Assembly (NCBI GenBank): GCA_002346475.1
Contig: DDZV01000021.1
Span: forward strand, 1-30,491
Direction of reading: 5' to 3'
DNA: 30,491 bases
Source of the DNA: Acidobacteria bacterium UBA2999
GTDB taxonomy: Bacteria > Acidobacteriota > Vicinamibacteria > Vicinamibacterales > UBA2999
Below are positions 16,035 through 23,375 of the stretch, piece after piece. The notes beneath the pieces were generated by a model that did no database searches, was not told where the DNA came from, and worked only from the letters and a program-made list of their open reading frames with translations. Each line of letters begins with the position of its first letter. The stretch's first letter is position 1. Position numbers and translations under genes: made by a program.

Positions 16035-16622
16035 ATGGTCAGATTAGCTGACAATGATAGTATGAAGCAGATGCAAAACTTATGGATTTATAGATTCGGA
16101 GTTGTCATAACTCTTACGTTGTTGATGGTTGCTGTCGCGTGCAGTTCAAATAGTCAGCCAGAGGCTACCAAAGATGACAATCCTAAAGCATTCGCTTGTG
16201 CACCAGATGCTGAGGATGCCCCCTTAGATTTCACTCTGAAAGATATGGATGACAATGATGTAACACTTGCATCTTTTAAGGGCAAAGTCATCCTAGTGAA
16301 TTTTTGGGCAACTTGGTGTGCTCCATGTAAAGCAGAGATTCCTGCGTTTGTTGAACTTCAAGAACAGTACTCGGACGATCTTCAGATTTTAGGAATTTCG
16401 GTAGACGATACTGTCGAAGATATGCGTCCCTATGCTGCTGAATTTAAGGTCAATTATCCATTTCTTGTTGGCCTAGGACGTCAGGACGTTGAAGATGCAT
16501 ATGGCCCTCTCTTTGGTATCCCTCAGTCTTTCGTGATTAGTCGTGATGGGAAGATTTGTAAAAAGCATGCGGGCATTGCATCTAAGCAGCAGTTCGAGGA
16601 AGAGATTAAAGGATTACTGTAG
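16035..16622 (+). CDS. TlpA/ResA-like thioredoxin-fold lipoprotein
   Basis: A 195-residue periplasmic thiol-disulfide protein. A hydrophobic segment ends in VAVACSS with Cys36 as the probable lipidation site, although the residue at -3 is not ideal. A linker follows, then the AhpC/TSA-Redoxin type fold with FKGKVILVNFWATWCAPCKAE: the active CxxC is Cys95-Cys98. The cis-proline loop is FGIPQSFVISRDGKI. Such proteins reduce disulfides in cytochrome c maturation or protect periplasmic thiols; no cytochrome gene is nearby. An additional Cys (FACAPDAED) sits before the domain. The ATG at 16035 has AAAAGAAA upstream; ATGs at 16062 and 16071 are alternatives that would shorten the cytoplasmic n-region. 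The 179 bp gap to the divergent barrel gene is AT-rich and presumably holds both promoters. Confidence 0.9.
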   Translation: MVRLADNDSMKQMQNLWIYRFGVVITLTLLMVAVACSSNSQPEATKDDNPKAFACAPDAEDAPLDFTLKDMDDNDVTLASFKGKVILVNFWATWCAPCKAEIPAFVELQEQYSDDLQILGISVDDTVEDMRPYAAEFKVNYPFLVGLGRQDVEDAYGPLFGIPQSFVISRDGKICKKHAGIASKQQFEEEIKGLL

Positions 16623-16634
16623 CATTATCCCGGC

Positions 16635-16858
16635 ATGCTGAAGGGTTTTACCCATGCGCGCCTTGCTTGCGGATGTAGGCTTATGTTTCGCGAAGGTGTT
16701 AAAGGTAGCCCGGTCACTGTGATCATCGAAAAAAATCTTCAGAGTGCACTCTTGATTTACACGTTCAAAACCTTCCAGTGTATGACTACCGCGAGTCTTT
16801 CCGTCTTCCAACCCGTTCTGTGTTGATTGAACAAGAAGGCTATGAAGAAGAAGGTTGA
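16635..16858 (+). pseudogene. small ORF interrupted by a frameshift at a poly-A run
   Basis: Frame 3 is open from ATG 16635 and reads ARLACGCRLMFREGVKGSPVTVIIEK up to a run of seven A at 16729-16735. Beyond it, frame 2 (open since 16709) continues SSECTLDLHVQNLPVYDYRES, then FRLPTRSVLIEQEGYEEEG and the TGA at 16856. Joined by a one-base slip the product is about 74 residues and acidic at the C-terminus, ending 16 bp short of the convergent permease. The break lies exactly in a homopolymer, so three readings compete: an assembly indel in an intact gene, a recent inactivating mutation, or -1 slippage at A AAA AAT. I do not recognise the protein. If none of these holds, only a chance 63-residue frame remains. 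Confidence 0.5.
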
Positions 16859-16870
16859 TTTATTCAACCT
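16852..16870. terminator. possible weak hairpin between convergent genes
   Basis: AGGTTGA (16852-16858) and TCAACCT (16864-16870) form a seven-base stem with loop TTTAT, overlapping the stop of the small frameshifted ORF and just beyond the stop of the permease at 16875. There is no proper T run on either side, so termination strength is doubtful. Confidence 0.35.
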
Positions 16871-16874
16871 CTTG

Positions 16875-18035
16875 CTAAACATCACGTAGAGCAGCGACCA
16901 CCGGAACCTTAGCTGCCCTGAACGCCGGTAAGACGCCACCAATTACACCCATTAGTATCGCTAAGAGCATTCCTGTACCAAGTGCAATTGGTGTAATTTT
17001 GAACGCAAAAGCAACCTCTGCAAAATTTGCGCCCCCGGCAGCTGATGATATGCCATCCGCTGGAAGTGCGATTAGACAGCCTAATGTGCCCCCAACGATT
17101 GCCAGAAATATTGATTCGATTACAAAGGAAGTCAGGATACTTTGTTGAGAAAAGCCGAGTGCACGGAGCGTACCTATTTCTCGACTCCTGGCAGCTACGA
17201 TTGCGTACATTGTGTTCATTGCGCCAAAAATTGCACCGATACCCATAACGATAGCTACAAAACCTGCCAGCCCTAAGAGTTGTGTAGATACTTCTCCAGA
17301 CTGCTCCTCGTAGTACTGTCGTTCTTGCACGGCTTGTAGTTGCATACGTGGGTTGCGTTCAAGTTCTGCGTTAAATGTTGGAATCGTTAAAGGATTTCGC
17401 ATGCGCATTGTAAGTGATTGATAGCCGTCACGATTAAATGCGGGCCCCATTACGTCAACGTCACCCCAGATCTCACTTTCAAAACCATTACCGTTCGCTT
17501 CGAAGACTCCCACTATTGACCATTGACGTCGTTGCAGATCTATTGAGCGACCGTGATCAATATCGCGCATACGGTCACGGATACGACGTCCGACAATTAC
17601 CTCATAGAGTCCACTTTGAAATGCTCGTCCTTCAACCAGGCGGATGCCTGTTCTAACTTCGAAGGCTTTTTTAGTCACACCCCGGATCACAATGTTTGTT
17701 GAGGCCCCGTCATTTCGAACCATGGCAGCCACGACAACCATTTCTGGGGAAGCGAGAGGTTGACCATCAGTGTTACGTTGCACTCGTTCATTGACACTGA
17801 GCACGTTAGCGTTTTCGCGAGACATCCCAGAAGTGAGCTCAGATTGTGAACCACGTTGAGTTACGATCACATTCTCTGGCGAGCCTGTAGCCTGAAGAGC
17901 TAAACGAAACCCCATTGCCATTGCGATGAGCACAGTCAGCACTGCGACGACGAGTGCTATCCCTCCAATAGCTAGTAGAGTCACGTGCACTCGCACATAG
18001 AGGCTTCTGATGTTGTAGGAGAGGGGAAGGGCCAT
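16875..18035 (-). CDS. ABC transporter permease, FtsX/MacB type (second permease)
   Basis: A 386-residue inner-membrane protein with the MacB/LolCE layout: one N-terminal membrane helix (LLAIGGIALVVAVLTVLIAMAMG), a periplasmic domain of about 200 residues, and three helices at the C-terminus. The FtsX signature is AARSREIGTLRALGFSQQSILTSFVIES. It is the last gene of the four-gene exporter and starts four bases after the stop of the first permease. Two different permease subunits argue for a heterodimeric exporter of LolCDE or DevBC type rather than a homodimeric MacB. The exported substrate is not evident. Confidence 0.88.
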   Translation of the reverse strand: MALPLSYNIRSLYVRVHVTLLAIGGIALVVAVLTVLIAMAMGFRLALQATGSPENVIVTQRGSQSELTSGMSRENANVLSVNERVQRNTDGQPLASPEMVVVAAMVRNDGASTNIVIRGVTKKAFEVRTGIRLVEGRAFQSGLYEVIVGRRIRDRMRDIDHGRSIDLQRRQWSIVGVFEANGNGFESEIWGDVDVMGPAFNRDGYQSLTMRMRNPLTIPTFNAELERNPRMQLQAVQERQYYEEQSGEVSTQLLGLAGFVAIVMGIGAIFGAMNTMYAIVAARSREIGTLRALGFSQQSILTSFVIESIFLAIVGGTLGCLIALPADGISSAAGGANFAEVAFAFKITPIALGTGMLLAILMGVIGGVLPAFRAAKVPVVAALRDV

Positions 18036-18039
18036 GGGC

Positions 18040-19209
18040 TTAGGTTAACCGAAGCATTTCGGTAATGCGTGCTCGGTAAGCTCCAATGGCAGGTACAAGT
18101 CCCGCCAGGAGTGCGAGGCTAACCGCAGCAATGAACGTTAAGCTTGCTACAATTGGTGATACGGTCAGGCTAGGAAAGTTACCCAAAGCTAGGCCCATAA
18201 AGGGCAGGTTTGCTAGGTTAGCAACTAGGCCTTGAGCAATCAGAATTCCAAGACCACCCCCGAGAACGCCAAGTGCAAGAGCTTCAGTGAGAATTAGCGA
18301 CATTACTAGCGAGCTGGAGAATCCAAGAGTCTTCAGAACGGCAATTTCTTTTTGCCGTTCGCGTACTGCCATGCTCATCGTGTTAGCGGTAACTAGTAAG
18401 ATTGTAAAGGCCACGGCGAGTCCGATACCATTCAATAAGGCGACAAGGTTTCCTGTGAGTGCAATAAAACTAGACAGAAAAGTTCCCTCAGCCTCGGTTT
18501 TAGTCTGGACGTCACTATTTTCAAAGTTTGCATCAATTGTTTGTCCGATCGTGGCTGCCTGGTCTGGGTTAGTCACTTTTACATAGAATGTCCCTGGTCC
18601 AGTGTTGCCTTGAATTGATTCGTACAAGTACTTGTAATGAAAAAACATCATGCCGAGACTGGCATTCTGATTAGGAGCAGCATCGTAGATACCACGGACA
18701 ATAAATTCTAGCGGTCCACTTACCCGATAAGTAGGAATCAAACTTTCCATTTGAAATTGATCGCCAATTGCAAAACCGTACTTTTCTGCGATATCTCTAC
18801 CGATAAGCGCTCCGCGCATATCTTGTAGATAGTCTTGATAGTCATCCTCTGGAATTTGGTATTCAGGAAACATTGCAAAGTAATCAGCAGATTCCACAGC
18901 AAAATTTGGGAAAAAGTCCTTCATGTCTCTGTAGACACCGCCAAACCAATTCGCTGCAGCAACACGTTCGATGCCTGGCAGTGCTTGGATTCTTGGTTTA
19001 TAGGCCATAGGCATATTGAATACGAGGCTTACAGCATGACGTGTGACTATTCGAGACGGGTTAGCTTCCTCAGTAGTTTTACTCAGTGCATCGAGCACAG
19101 TTTGCAGAGTACAGATCAGGAATATACAAAGAGCCATGCCTGCAACAGTGCTAGCGGTGCGAACCCAATTACGACGAAGGTGTTTAAGGATATAAGGGAT
19201 ATGTTTCAT
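18040..19209 (-). CDS. ABC transporter permease, FtsX/MacB type (first permease)
   Basis: A 389-residue paralog of the neighbouring permease with the same layout: one membrane helix near residues 17-40, a large periplasmic domain, and three C-terminal helices. The cytoplasmic coupling segment is RERQKEIAVLKTLGFSSSLVMSLILTEAL. The two permeases differ strongly in the periplasmic part, so they are old paralogs with probably separate roles. The gap to the ATPase gene is 34 bp. The ATG at 19209 has no strong ribosome site. Confidence 0.88.
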   Translation of the reverse strand: MKHIPYILKHLRRNWVRTASTVAGMALCIFLICTLQTVLDALSKTTEEANPSRIVTRHAVSLVFNMPMAYKPRIQALPGIERVAAANWFGGVYRDMKDFFPNFAVESADYFAMFPEYQIPEDDYQDYLQDMRGALIGRDIAEKYGFAIGDQFQMESLIPTYRVSGPLEFIVRGIYDAAPNQNASLGMMFFHYKYLYESIQGNTGPGTFYVKVTNPDQAATIGQTIDANFENSDVQTKTEAEGTFLSSFIALTGNLVALLNGIGLAVAFTILLVTANTMSMAVRERQKEIAVLKTLGFSSSLVMSLILTEALALGVLGGGLGILIAQGLVANLANLPFMGLALGNFPSLTVSPIVASLTFIAAVSLALLAGLVPAIGAYRARITEMLRLT

Positions 19210-19243
19210 CAGTTAGAGTGGAGAGATTTTTTCACTGCAAAGT

Positions 19244-19930
19244 TTAATCGCCTTCGATGGTATTGGCCAATACACCTTTTTCAAGGTATCGTTTGACGTG
19301 GGCGCGTTCGGCTGCTCGCGGGTCATGCGTAACCATCACAATAGTTTTCTTGAATTCTTGATTAAGTGTTTCCATGAGATCGAGGATTTCTTCGGCACTA
19401 TGTGCATCAAGATCTCCAGTTGGTTCATCGGCTACAAGCACAGCTGGGTCCGTGACAATTGCTCTGGCAATGGCTACTCGTTGTTCTTGTCCACCAGAGA
19501 GTTGCCGAGGGTAGTGTTTTGCACGGTCTGTTAATCCGACGATCCGAAGAGCGGTCAAGGCTCGCTCACGCCGTTTGGGTTTAGAAAGATTAGTCAGTAG
19601 TAGTGGAAGTTCAATATTTTCTACTGCCGTTAGTACTGGAATTAAATTATAAAACTGAAAGATAAACCCTACGTGCCGGCTCCGCCATTTTGCCAAGGCA
19701 CTTTCTGAGAGCTGTGTTACTTCTGTTCCACCTACTTGCACCGAGCCTGATGTGGGTTTATCAATACCTGCGATCAGATTCAGTAGTGTAGTTTTTCCTG
19801 ATCCGGACGGTCCCATTAATGCAACAAATTCACCGTCTGGGACCTCTAAGCTAATTCCATTGAGCACAACAATATTTTGAGTATCACGTTTATAAATTTT
19901 TCTAACATTTTCAACCTGAACATTAGCCAT
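19244..19930 (-). CDS. ABC transporter ATP-binding protein, LolD/MacB type
   Basis: The ATPase that drives the two permeases. In its 228 residues are Walker A GPSGSGKTT (from residue 40), the Q-loop FQFYN (Gln92), the signature LSGGQEQRVAIARA (from 144), Walker B VLVADEPTGDLD and the switch histidine in THDPRAAE (His202). The FQFYNLIPVLTAVENIELPLL segment is the type shared by LolD, MacB and FtsE. The signature carries SGGQEQ rather than SGGQQQ. The ATG at 19930 has AAAGG upstream and lies 22 bp after the adaptor gene. Confidence 0.94.
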   Translation of the reverse strand: MANVQVENVRKIYKRDTQNIVVLNGISLEVPDGEFVALMGPSGSGKTTLLNLIAGIDKPTSGSVQVGGTEVTQLSESALAKWRSRHVGFIFQFYNLIPVLTAVENIELPLLLTNLSKPKRRERALTALRIVGLTDRAKHYPRQLSGGQEQRVAIARAIVTDPAVLVADEPTGDLDAHSAEEILDLMETLNQEFKKTIVMVTHDPRAAERAHVKRYLEKGVLANTIEGD

Positions 19931-19952
19931 CGGTACCTTTTTGGAGGATGGA

Positions 19953-21233
19953 TTAACTTGAGCTGCGAATGGTTACTTCGTCGCCGTCTTCGAGATTGTC
20001 AGGTGCATTGAGAATCAATGTTTCTGATCCGCTTAGGCCTTCTTCGATGACAACAAAGTTTTTTTGGAACCCACCTGTGGTGACAGGTACTAAGCTGGCA
20101 ATACGATCTGTAATTACAAAAACATGCGAGCGGCCGTTTCTAGTTACGATGGTGTTTTCTGGAACTATAAGCACAGGAGATTGTTTCTTGTCTGCCATCG
20201 CTTCTAAAGGGGATGCTAAGAAAGTTGCGCGGGCACTCATTTCTGGCTTCAGATTCGGATCAGTATCGAGGATTGTTACTTTAACCATGACTGTGGCTTT
20301 CGTGCGGTCAGCCGTCGGGATGATCTGTCGAAGTTCGGCACGATAACGTTGGTTTGGAAAGGCTTCGACAGTCACCTCAGCAGGTTGTGTTGCTGAAAGC
20401 TGGGCAACATTTGATTCAGCTACATCAACTTCGACTTCTAATGTATCTAAGTCCGCCAGTGCGACGATGGCACCTGAGGACGTGGATAAATTTATGCCAG
20501 GAGGAATCGGGGCTACGCTTTCACCAACTTCAGCCATTTTACGAACAATTACGCCAGCAAATGGAGCACGGATGACAGTATTGTCAAGTAGCGCCTCTGC
20601 ATAAGCTAAATCAGCCTTGGCATGTTGCCGTGTTGCATTACTTCGAATAGCTTCAGCCTGAGCATGTGCTAAATCAGCCTCTAGAACTTGAACTCGACTC
20701 CAGCTTGCTTTGAGGTCGTCCACCGGCACTAGTTCATCACGAGCGAGTTGTTCATTAACAGACCATTGTCGGCGTGCTTCCAAGAGCGAGGCATCAGCGC
20801 GTTTAATGTTTGCTTCTGAGATTGTGACTTGTGCTTCGGATTGTTGTAATTGTGCATATGCTCTTTGTACTTGTGCTGAGAAATCCTCAGCATCTAGTCG
20901 AGCAATTATTTCGTTATGAGCGACACGGCTTCCTTCCTCAACGTGCAGTTCAGAGAGGCGTCCTTGAATTTTTGCAGACACTATTGCTTGACGTCGTGCA
21001 ACAACATAACCTGAGGCAGTCAGAATAGGAGAACCACTCACTTGATGAGTTTCGCCAATTTCTGGATACGCAATGGTTACTTCAGTGGCGGCAGACTGGA
21101 TCGTTGATAGCCAGGTAAAACCGGCTAGAGCGAGCAATGCAATTAATACAAGCACGAACCACAAACGCTTCCGAGGAGGTGGCTTAGATTCGTTCAGTTG
21201 CAGTGAGGCTAGGTCGTTTTTGAGATCGTTCAC
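19953..21233 (-). CDS. HlyD/MacA-like periplasmic adaptor (membrane fusion protein)
   Basis: The 426-residue adaptor of the exporter. A cytoplasmic N-terminus of about 25 residues precedes one membrane anchor (WFVLVLIALLALAGFTWL). The biotinyl-lipoyl half motif is SGYVVARRQAIVSAKIQGRLSEL, then a long helical hairpin rich in Ala/Gln/Glu (about residues 115-215), the second lipoyl half VIRAPFAGVIVRKMAEVGESV, and beta-barrel and membrane-proximal domains. It starts with GTG at 21233; no ATG lies near. It heads the operon, with the ATPase and two permeases downstream. No TolC-like gene is in the window, so an outer-membrane channel would be supplied from elsewhere. Confidence 0.9.
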   Translation of the reverse strand: MNDLKNDLASLQLNESKPPPRKRLWFVLVLIALLALAGFTWLSTIQSAATEVTIAYPEIGETHQVSGSPILTASGYVVARRQAIVSAKIQGRLSELHVEEGSRVAHNEIIARLDAEDFSAQVQRAYAQLQQSEAQVTISEANIKRADASLLEARRQWSVNEQLARDELVPVDDLKASWSRVQVLEADLAHAQAEAIRSNATRQHAKADLAYAEALLDNTVIRAPFAGVIVRKMAEVGESVAPIPPGINLSTSSGAIVALADLDTLEVEVDVAESNVAQLSATQPAEVTVEAFPNQRYRAELRQIIPTADRTKATVMVKVTILDTDPNLKPEMSARATFLASPLEAMADKKQSPVLIVPENTIVTRNGRSHVFVITDRIASLVPVTTGGFQKNFVVIEEGLSGSETLILNAPDNLEDGDEVTIRSSS

Positions 21234-21312
21234 TTGGCACCAATGATTGAGACAAATTAATAAGCTACCGTTAGTACTCTTAGAACTTTACATTGTTTTA
21301 CGTTGAAAGAAC

Positions 21313-21328
21313 TGCTGAAGTTTCAGCA
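21313..21328. promoter_or_regulatory. dyad, candidate operator of the exporter operon
   Basis: TGCTGAA and TTCAGCA surround a two-base centre, about 80 bp upstream of the adaptor start and about 83 bp upstream of the zinc-ribbon gene. The seven-base arms and the tiny centre suit a dimeric repressor or activator site rather than an RNA hairpin. No regulator gene is adjacent. Confidence 0.35.
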
Positions 21329-21377
21329 ACTAAGCGCAGACAGCAGTAAATATGCAAATTTTCTTAGTGATAGAACA

Positions 21378-21406
21378 TTGTTGTAGATATTTCACTAAAA
21401 TACATT
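21378..21406 (+). promoter_or_regulatory. possible promoter giving a leaderless message
   Basis: TTGTTG (21378-21383), a 17-base spacer and TACATT (21401-21406) approximate a sigma-70 promoter. Transcription would begin at or within a couple of bases of the ATG at 21411. In keeping with that, no Shine-Dalgarno precedes the ATG. Both hexamers are imperfect, so the call is tentative. Confidence 0.3.
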
Positions 21407-21410
21407 TGTT

Positions 21411-21713
21411 ATGGCCAAATTAAAGAGTGAGATTGAAGTTGGCTGTCCTTGTTGTGGGAGTTCGCTCATTATCGATACGAACTTGGGTCGTATCATTTCG
21501 CATGAGGAGCCTGAGCGGATCGACAAGCCTCAGTTAAATGAAGCCCAGAAAATTCTAGCAGAGGAAGCCGTACGCCGAGAAGAGTTATTCAATCAGTCTG
21601 TGCAGGCTGAGAAGACGAGGGGCGATGCACTCTCAAAGCGTTTTGAGGAAGCACTTCAGGAAGCACAAAATAAACCCGCAACAAAGCCCATGAGAGATTT
21701 CGATCTCGATTAG
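21411..21713 (+). CDS. small zinc-ribbon/coiled-coil protein of unknown function
   Basis: A 100-residue protein. Residues 8-28 are VGCPCCGSSLIIDTNLGRII: a CxCC-type knuckle that could be half of a zinc or redox site, since only three cysteines are present. From residue 40 to 90 the chain is charged and strongly helical (LNEAQKILAEEAVRREELFNQ and onwards), a probable coiled coil, ending in an acidic tail RDFDLD. There is no signal peptide. It stands alone between the divergent exporter and the convergent transglutaminase-like gene. It looks like a real gene from its composition; its job is unknown. Confidence 0.7.
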   Translation: MAKLKSEIEVGCPCCGSSLIIDTNLGRIISHEEPERIDKPQLNEAQKILAEEAVRREELFNQSVQAEKTRGDALSKRFEEALQEAQNKPATKPMRDFDLD

Positions 21714-21765
21714 GTGTCTTATTGTTTTCGAATTGTGTAGTTAGACCCTTCTAATAGTGCAGGGT

Positions 21766-22476
21766 TTATCCTTGAGCCTTGAAGGATGCTGGGAGTTCTG
21801 TCCAGTTTTCTTTTCCACGATAGTATTTCCACGGTTTAAATCCATACGTTTCACGAAAGGCACGGTAACGTGCGCGCAACAATCGAACCCGTTTTGGTGA
21901 TGTCCGTAGTGGTCGATGTGGCCATTTAAGAAGAGTCTGCTCTACTTTCCAGGTATTGCGAACGGACAGACGCCAGTCATAGTCGCCAAGTACACGCAAG
22001 TCGACAACAGCGTATGCTTTGATAGTTCCTGTGAAATCCACGTAAGCGTCAACGTAACTTAGGACTAAGTTTCTAGGTGTAGCGAATACTGGTTTTCTTC
22101 CATGAAGACCAGGGTCGCGAGAGCGAGCGACAGATCCCCAGCCAGTTGGTGCCCGATACACGAAGATTACATGATCAAGGAGATCGACCGATTCAAAGCT
22201 AAGCACTAGTGGTGGATAAGAGTGTTGTTCAAGAATCACGGCGGCAGCGAGCGCCGCTTCTAGGCAGTGTGCTCTCTTGTGGCGAATGACACCACGGAAA
22301 CTACGAAGTGTTTCACCGGAACTTTCATCGTTGTACGGTAGTTTATTTAACCACTGTTGTACGGCTAGTGGTGTCTGATGTTTAGCAATGACACGGTTTT
22401 CCGCAGCCGAAAATTTCAGGCATGGTGGATCAATCGGATCAGTGCTGGGAAGATGTAATCGTCTTGAGATCGGCAA
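21766..22476 (-). CDS. transglutaminase-like cysteine protein of unknown function
   Basis: A 236-residue cytoplasmic protein with features of the transglutaminase/papain-like fold: Cys71 in KRAHCLEAALAAAVIL at a helix start, His102 in LLDHVIFVYR, and an acidic residue after it (Asp121 in ARSRDPGLHGRKPVF or Asp147 in AYVDF). Conserved-looking basic stretches follow. No ATG is available; the frame opens with TTG at 22476, overlapping the end of the SCO gene by 38 bases with CGGAAG upstream. The true start could be later. It closes the minus-strand run. Whether it is a peptidase, an amidase or a crosslinking enzyme cannot be told. Confidence 0.7.
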   Translation of the reverse strand: MPISRRLHLPSTDPIDPPCLKFSAAENRVIAKHQTPLAVQQWLNKLPYNDESSGETLRSFRGVIRHKRAHCLEAALAAAVILEQHSYPPLVLSFESVDLLDHVIFVYRAPTGWGSVARSRDPGLHGRKPVFATPRNLVLSYVDAYVDFTGTIKAYAVVDLRVLGDYDWRLSVRNTWKVEQTLLKWPHRPLRTSPKRVRLLRARYRAFRETYGFKPWKYYRGKENWTELPASFKAQG

Positions 22477-23338
22477 GGATATCTTCCGTGTTCCAACTGT
22501 TCCCAGTATAAATATTCACAAGGCGTCCTTCTGTATCAAGAACAGCTGTGCGTAATGTGTGACTGATTTCTATTGGGTTCTGTTCGTCTCGCATGAAGCC
22601 AAGTCCGAACCGTGCAGCTAGGCGCGTGACGTTATCTGGGTCACCCGTGACAAAGCTCCAGATCTGAGGATCGGCATTAAGTTTCGCAGCGTGAGCTTTC
22701 AAAACCGTTGGTGTATCAAATTCAGGATCGAAACTTATAGATAGAAGGCGAACATCTGAGAGTTCTGGGGAATTTTGAATCTTGTCTTGTAGAGCAGAGA
22801 AGTTTTTGTCCATTAGGGGACAGAAGTTTGGAATTGGGCAACGGGTATAGATAAACGTGATCGCGAGTCGATATCCCCGGAGTGAAGATAGTGGGCGTGG
22901 GTTTCCATCTTGATCGATTAAAAATTCGTCACCAACCGTATCACCTTTACGGAGCAGTTCAAATCCAGAGCGAGTTGTTTCAGCAGGTGGTGGAACATCA
23001 AGTGGAGCGTGCCCTGTTTTAGTGAGTGTTGATAGATATGCAGTGGTTGTTTCTACGACAAGAGTAGCTGTTACGAGATCCCCAGGTTCCTTCCCTTCAA
23101 GCAGGGCAGCATTTCGAACTTTAAACGGCATGGTCATACTAGGCATATAGTCCTCAACCGCGCCGTGTTTAATTAAAACTTCCTGTTCAAAATTTTTGAT
23201 TCCAAGAATTTGACCTGTTAACTGGTATTCATTGTTTGCAGGGGCACTGTGACAGGCGCTGGCTAGTATGATTGCGAGGGTTATTACACGGGCACAAGGC
23301 ATCATCATATTAACTGTAACAATTTTCAAAATTGACAT
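22439..23338 (-). CDS. CusF-like/SCO1-SenC fusion, copper-handling lipoprotein
   Basis: A 299-residue envelope protein. A hydrophobic segment ends in ILASAC (Cys29), a likely lipobox. Residues about 38-108 resemble the small copper-binding domain of CusF type (GQILGIKNFEQEVLIKHGAV, then YMPSMTMPFKV with its Met pair). Residues 130-295 are a thioredoxin-like SCO domain: TRCPIPNFCPLMD with Cys167 and Cys173, and ISHTLRT with the ligand His260. SCO proteins deliver copper to the CuA site of cytochrome oxidases. The cysteine spacing here is CX5C rather than the usual CX3C. Start ATGs at 23308, 23305 and 23302 are alternatives with a more normal signal peptide. It lies 37 bp after the hydrolase gene. 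Confidence 0.88.
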   Translation of the reverse strand: MSILKIVTVNMMMPCARVITLAIILASACHSAPANNEYQLTGQILGIKNFEQEVLIKHGAVEDYMPSMTMPFKVRNAALLEGKEPGDLVTATLVVETTTAYLSTLTKTGHAPLDVPPPAETTRSGFELLRKGDTVGDEFLIDQDGNPRPLSSLRGYRLAITFIYTRCPIPNFCPLMDKNFSALQDKIQNSPELSDVRLLSISFDPEFDTPTVLKAHAAKLNADPQIWSFVTGDPDNVTRLAARFGLGFMRDEQNPIEISHTLRTAVLDTEGRLVNIYTGNSWNTEDILADLKTITSSQH

Positions 23339-23375
23339 ACAAGGAATGCTTTTATTGCCTCTCTTCTAGAGGAGG

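Noticed and set aside
18835..19296. 153-residue plus-strand ORF
   Set aside because: Antisense to the first permease gene and the end of the ATPase gene, both of which have clear family motifs; a shadow frame.
19969..20346. 125-residue plus-strand ORF
   Set aside because: Antisense to the adaptor gene, Ser/Val-rich shadow composition and no domain.
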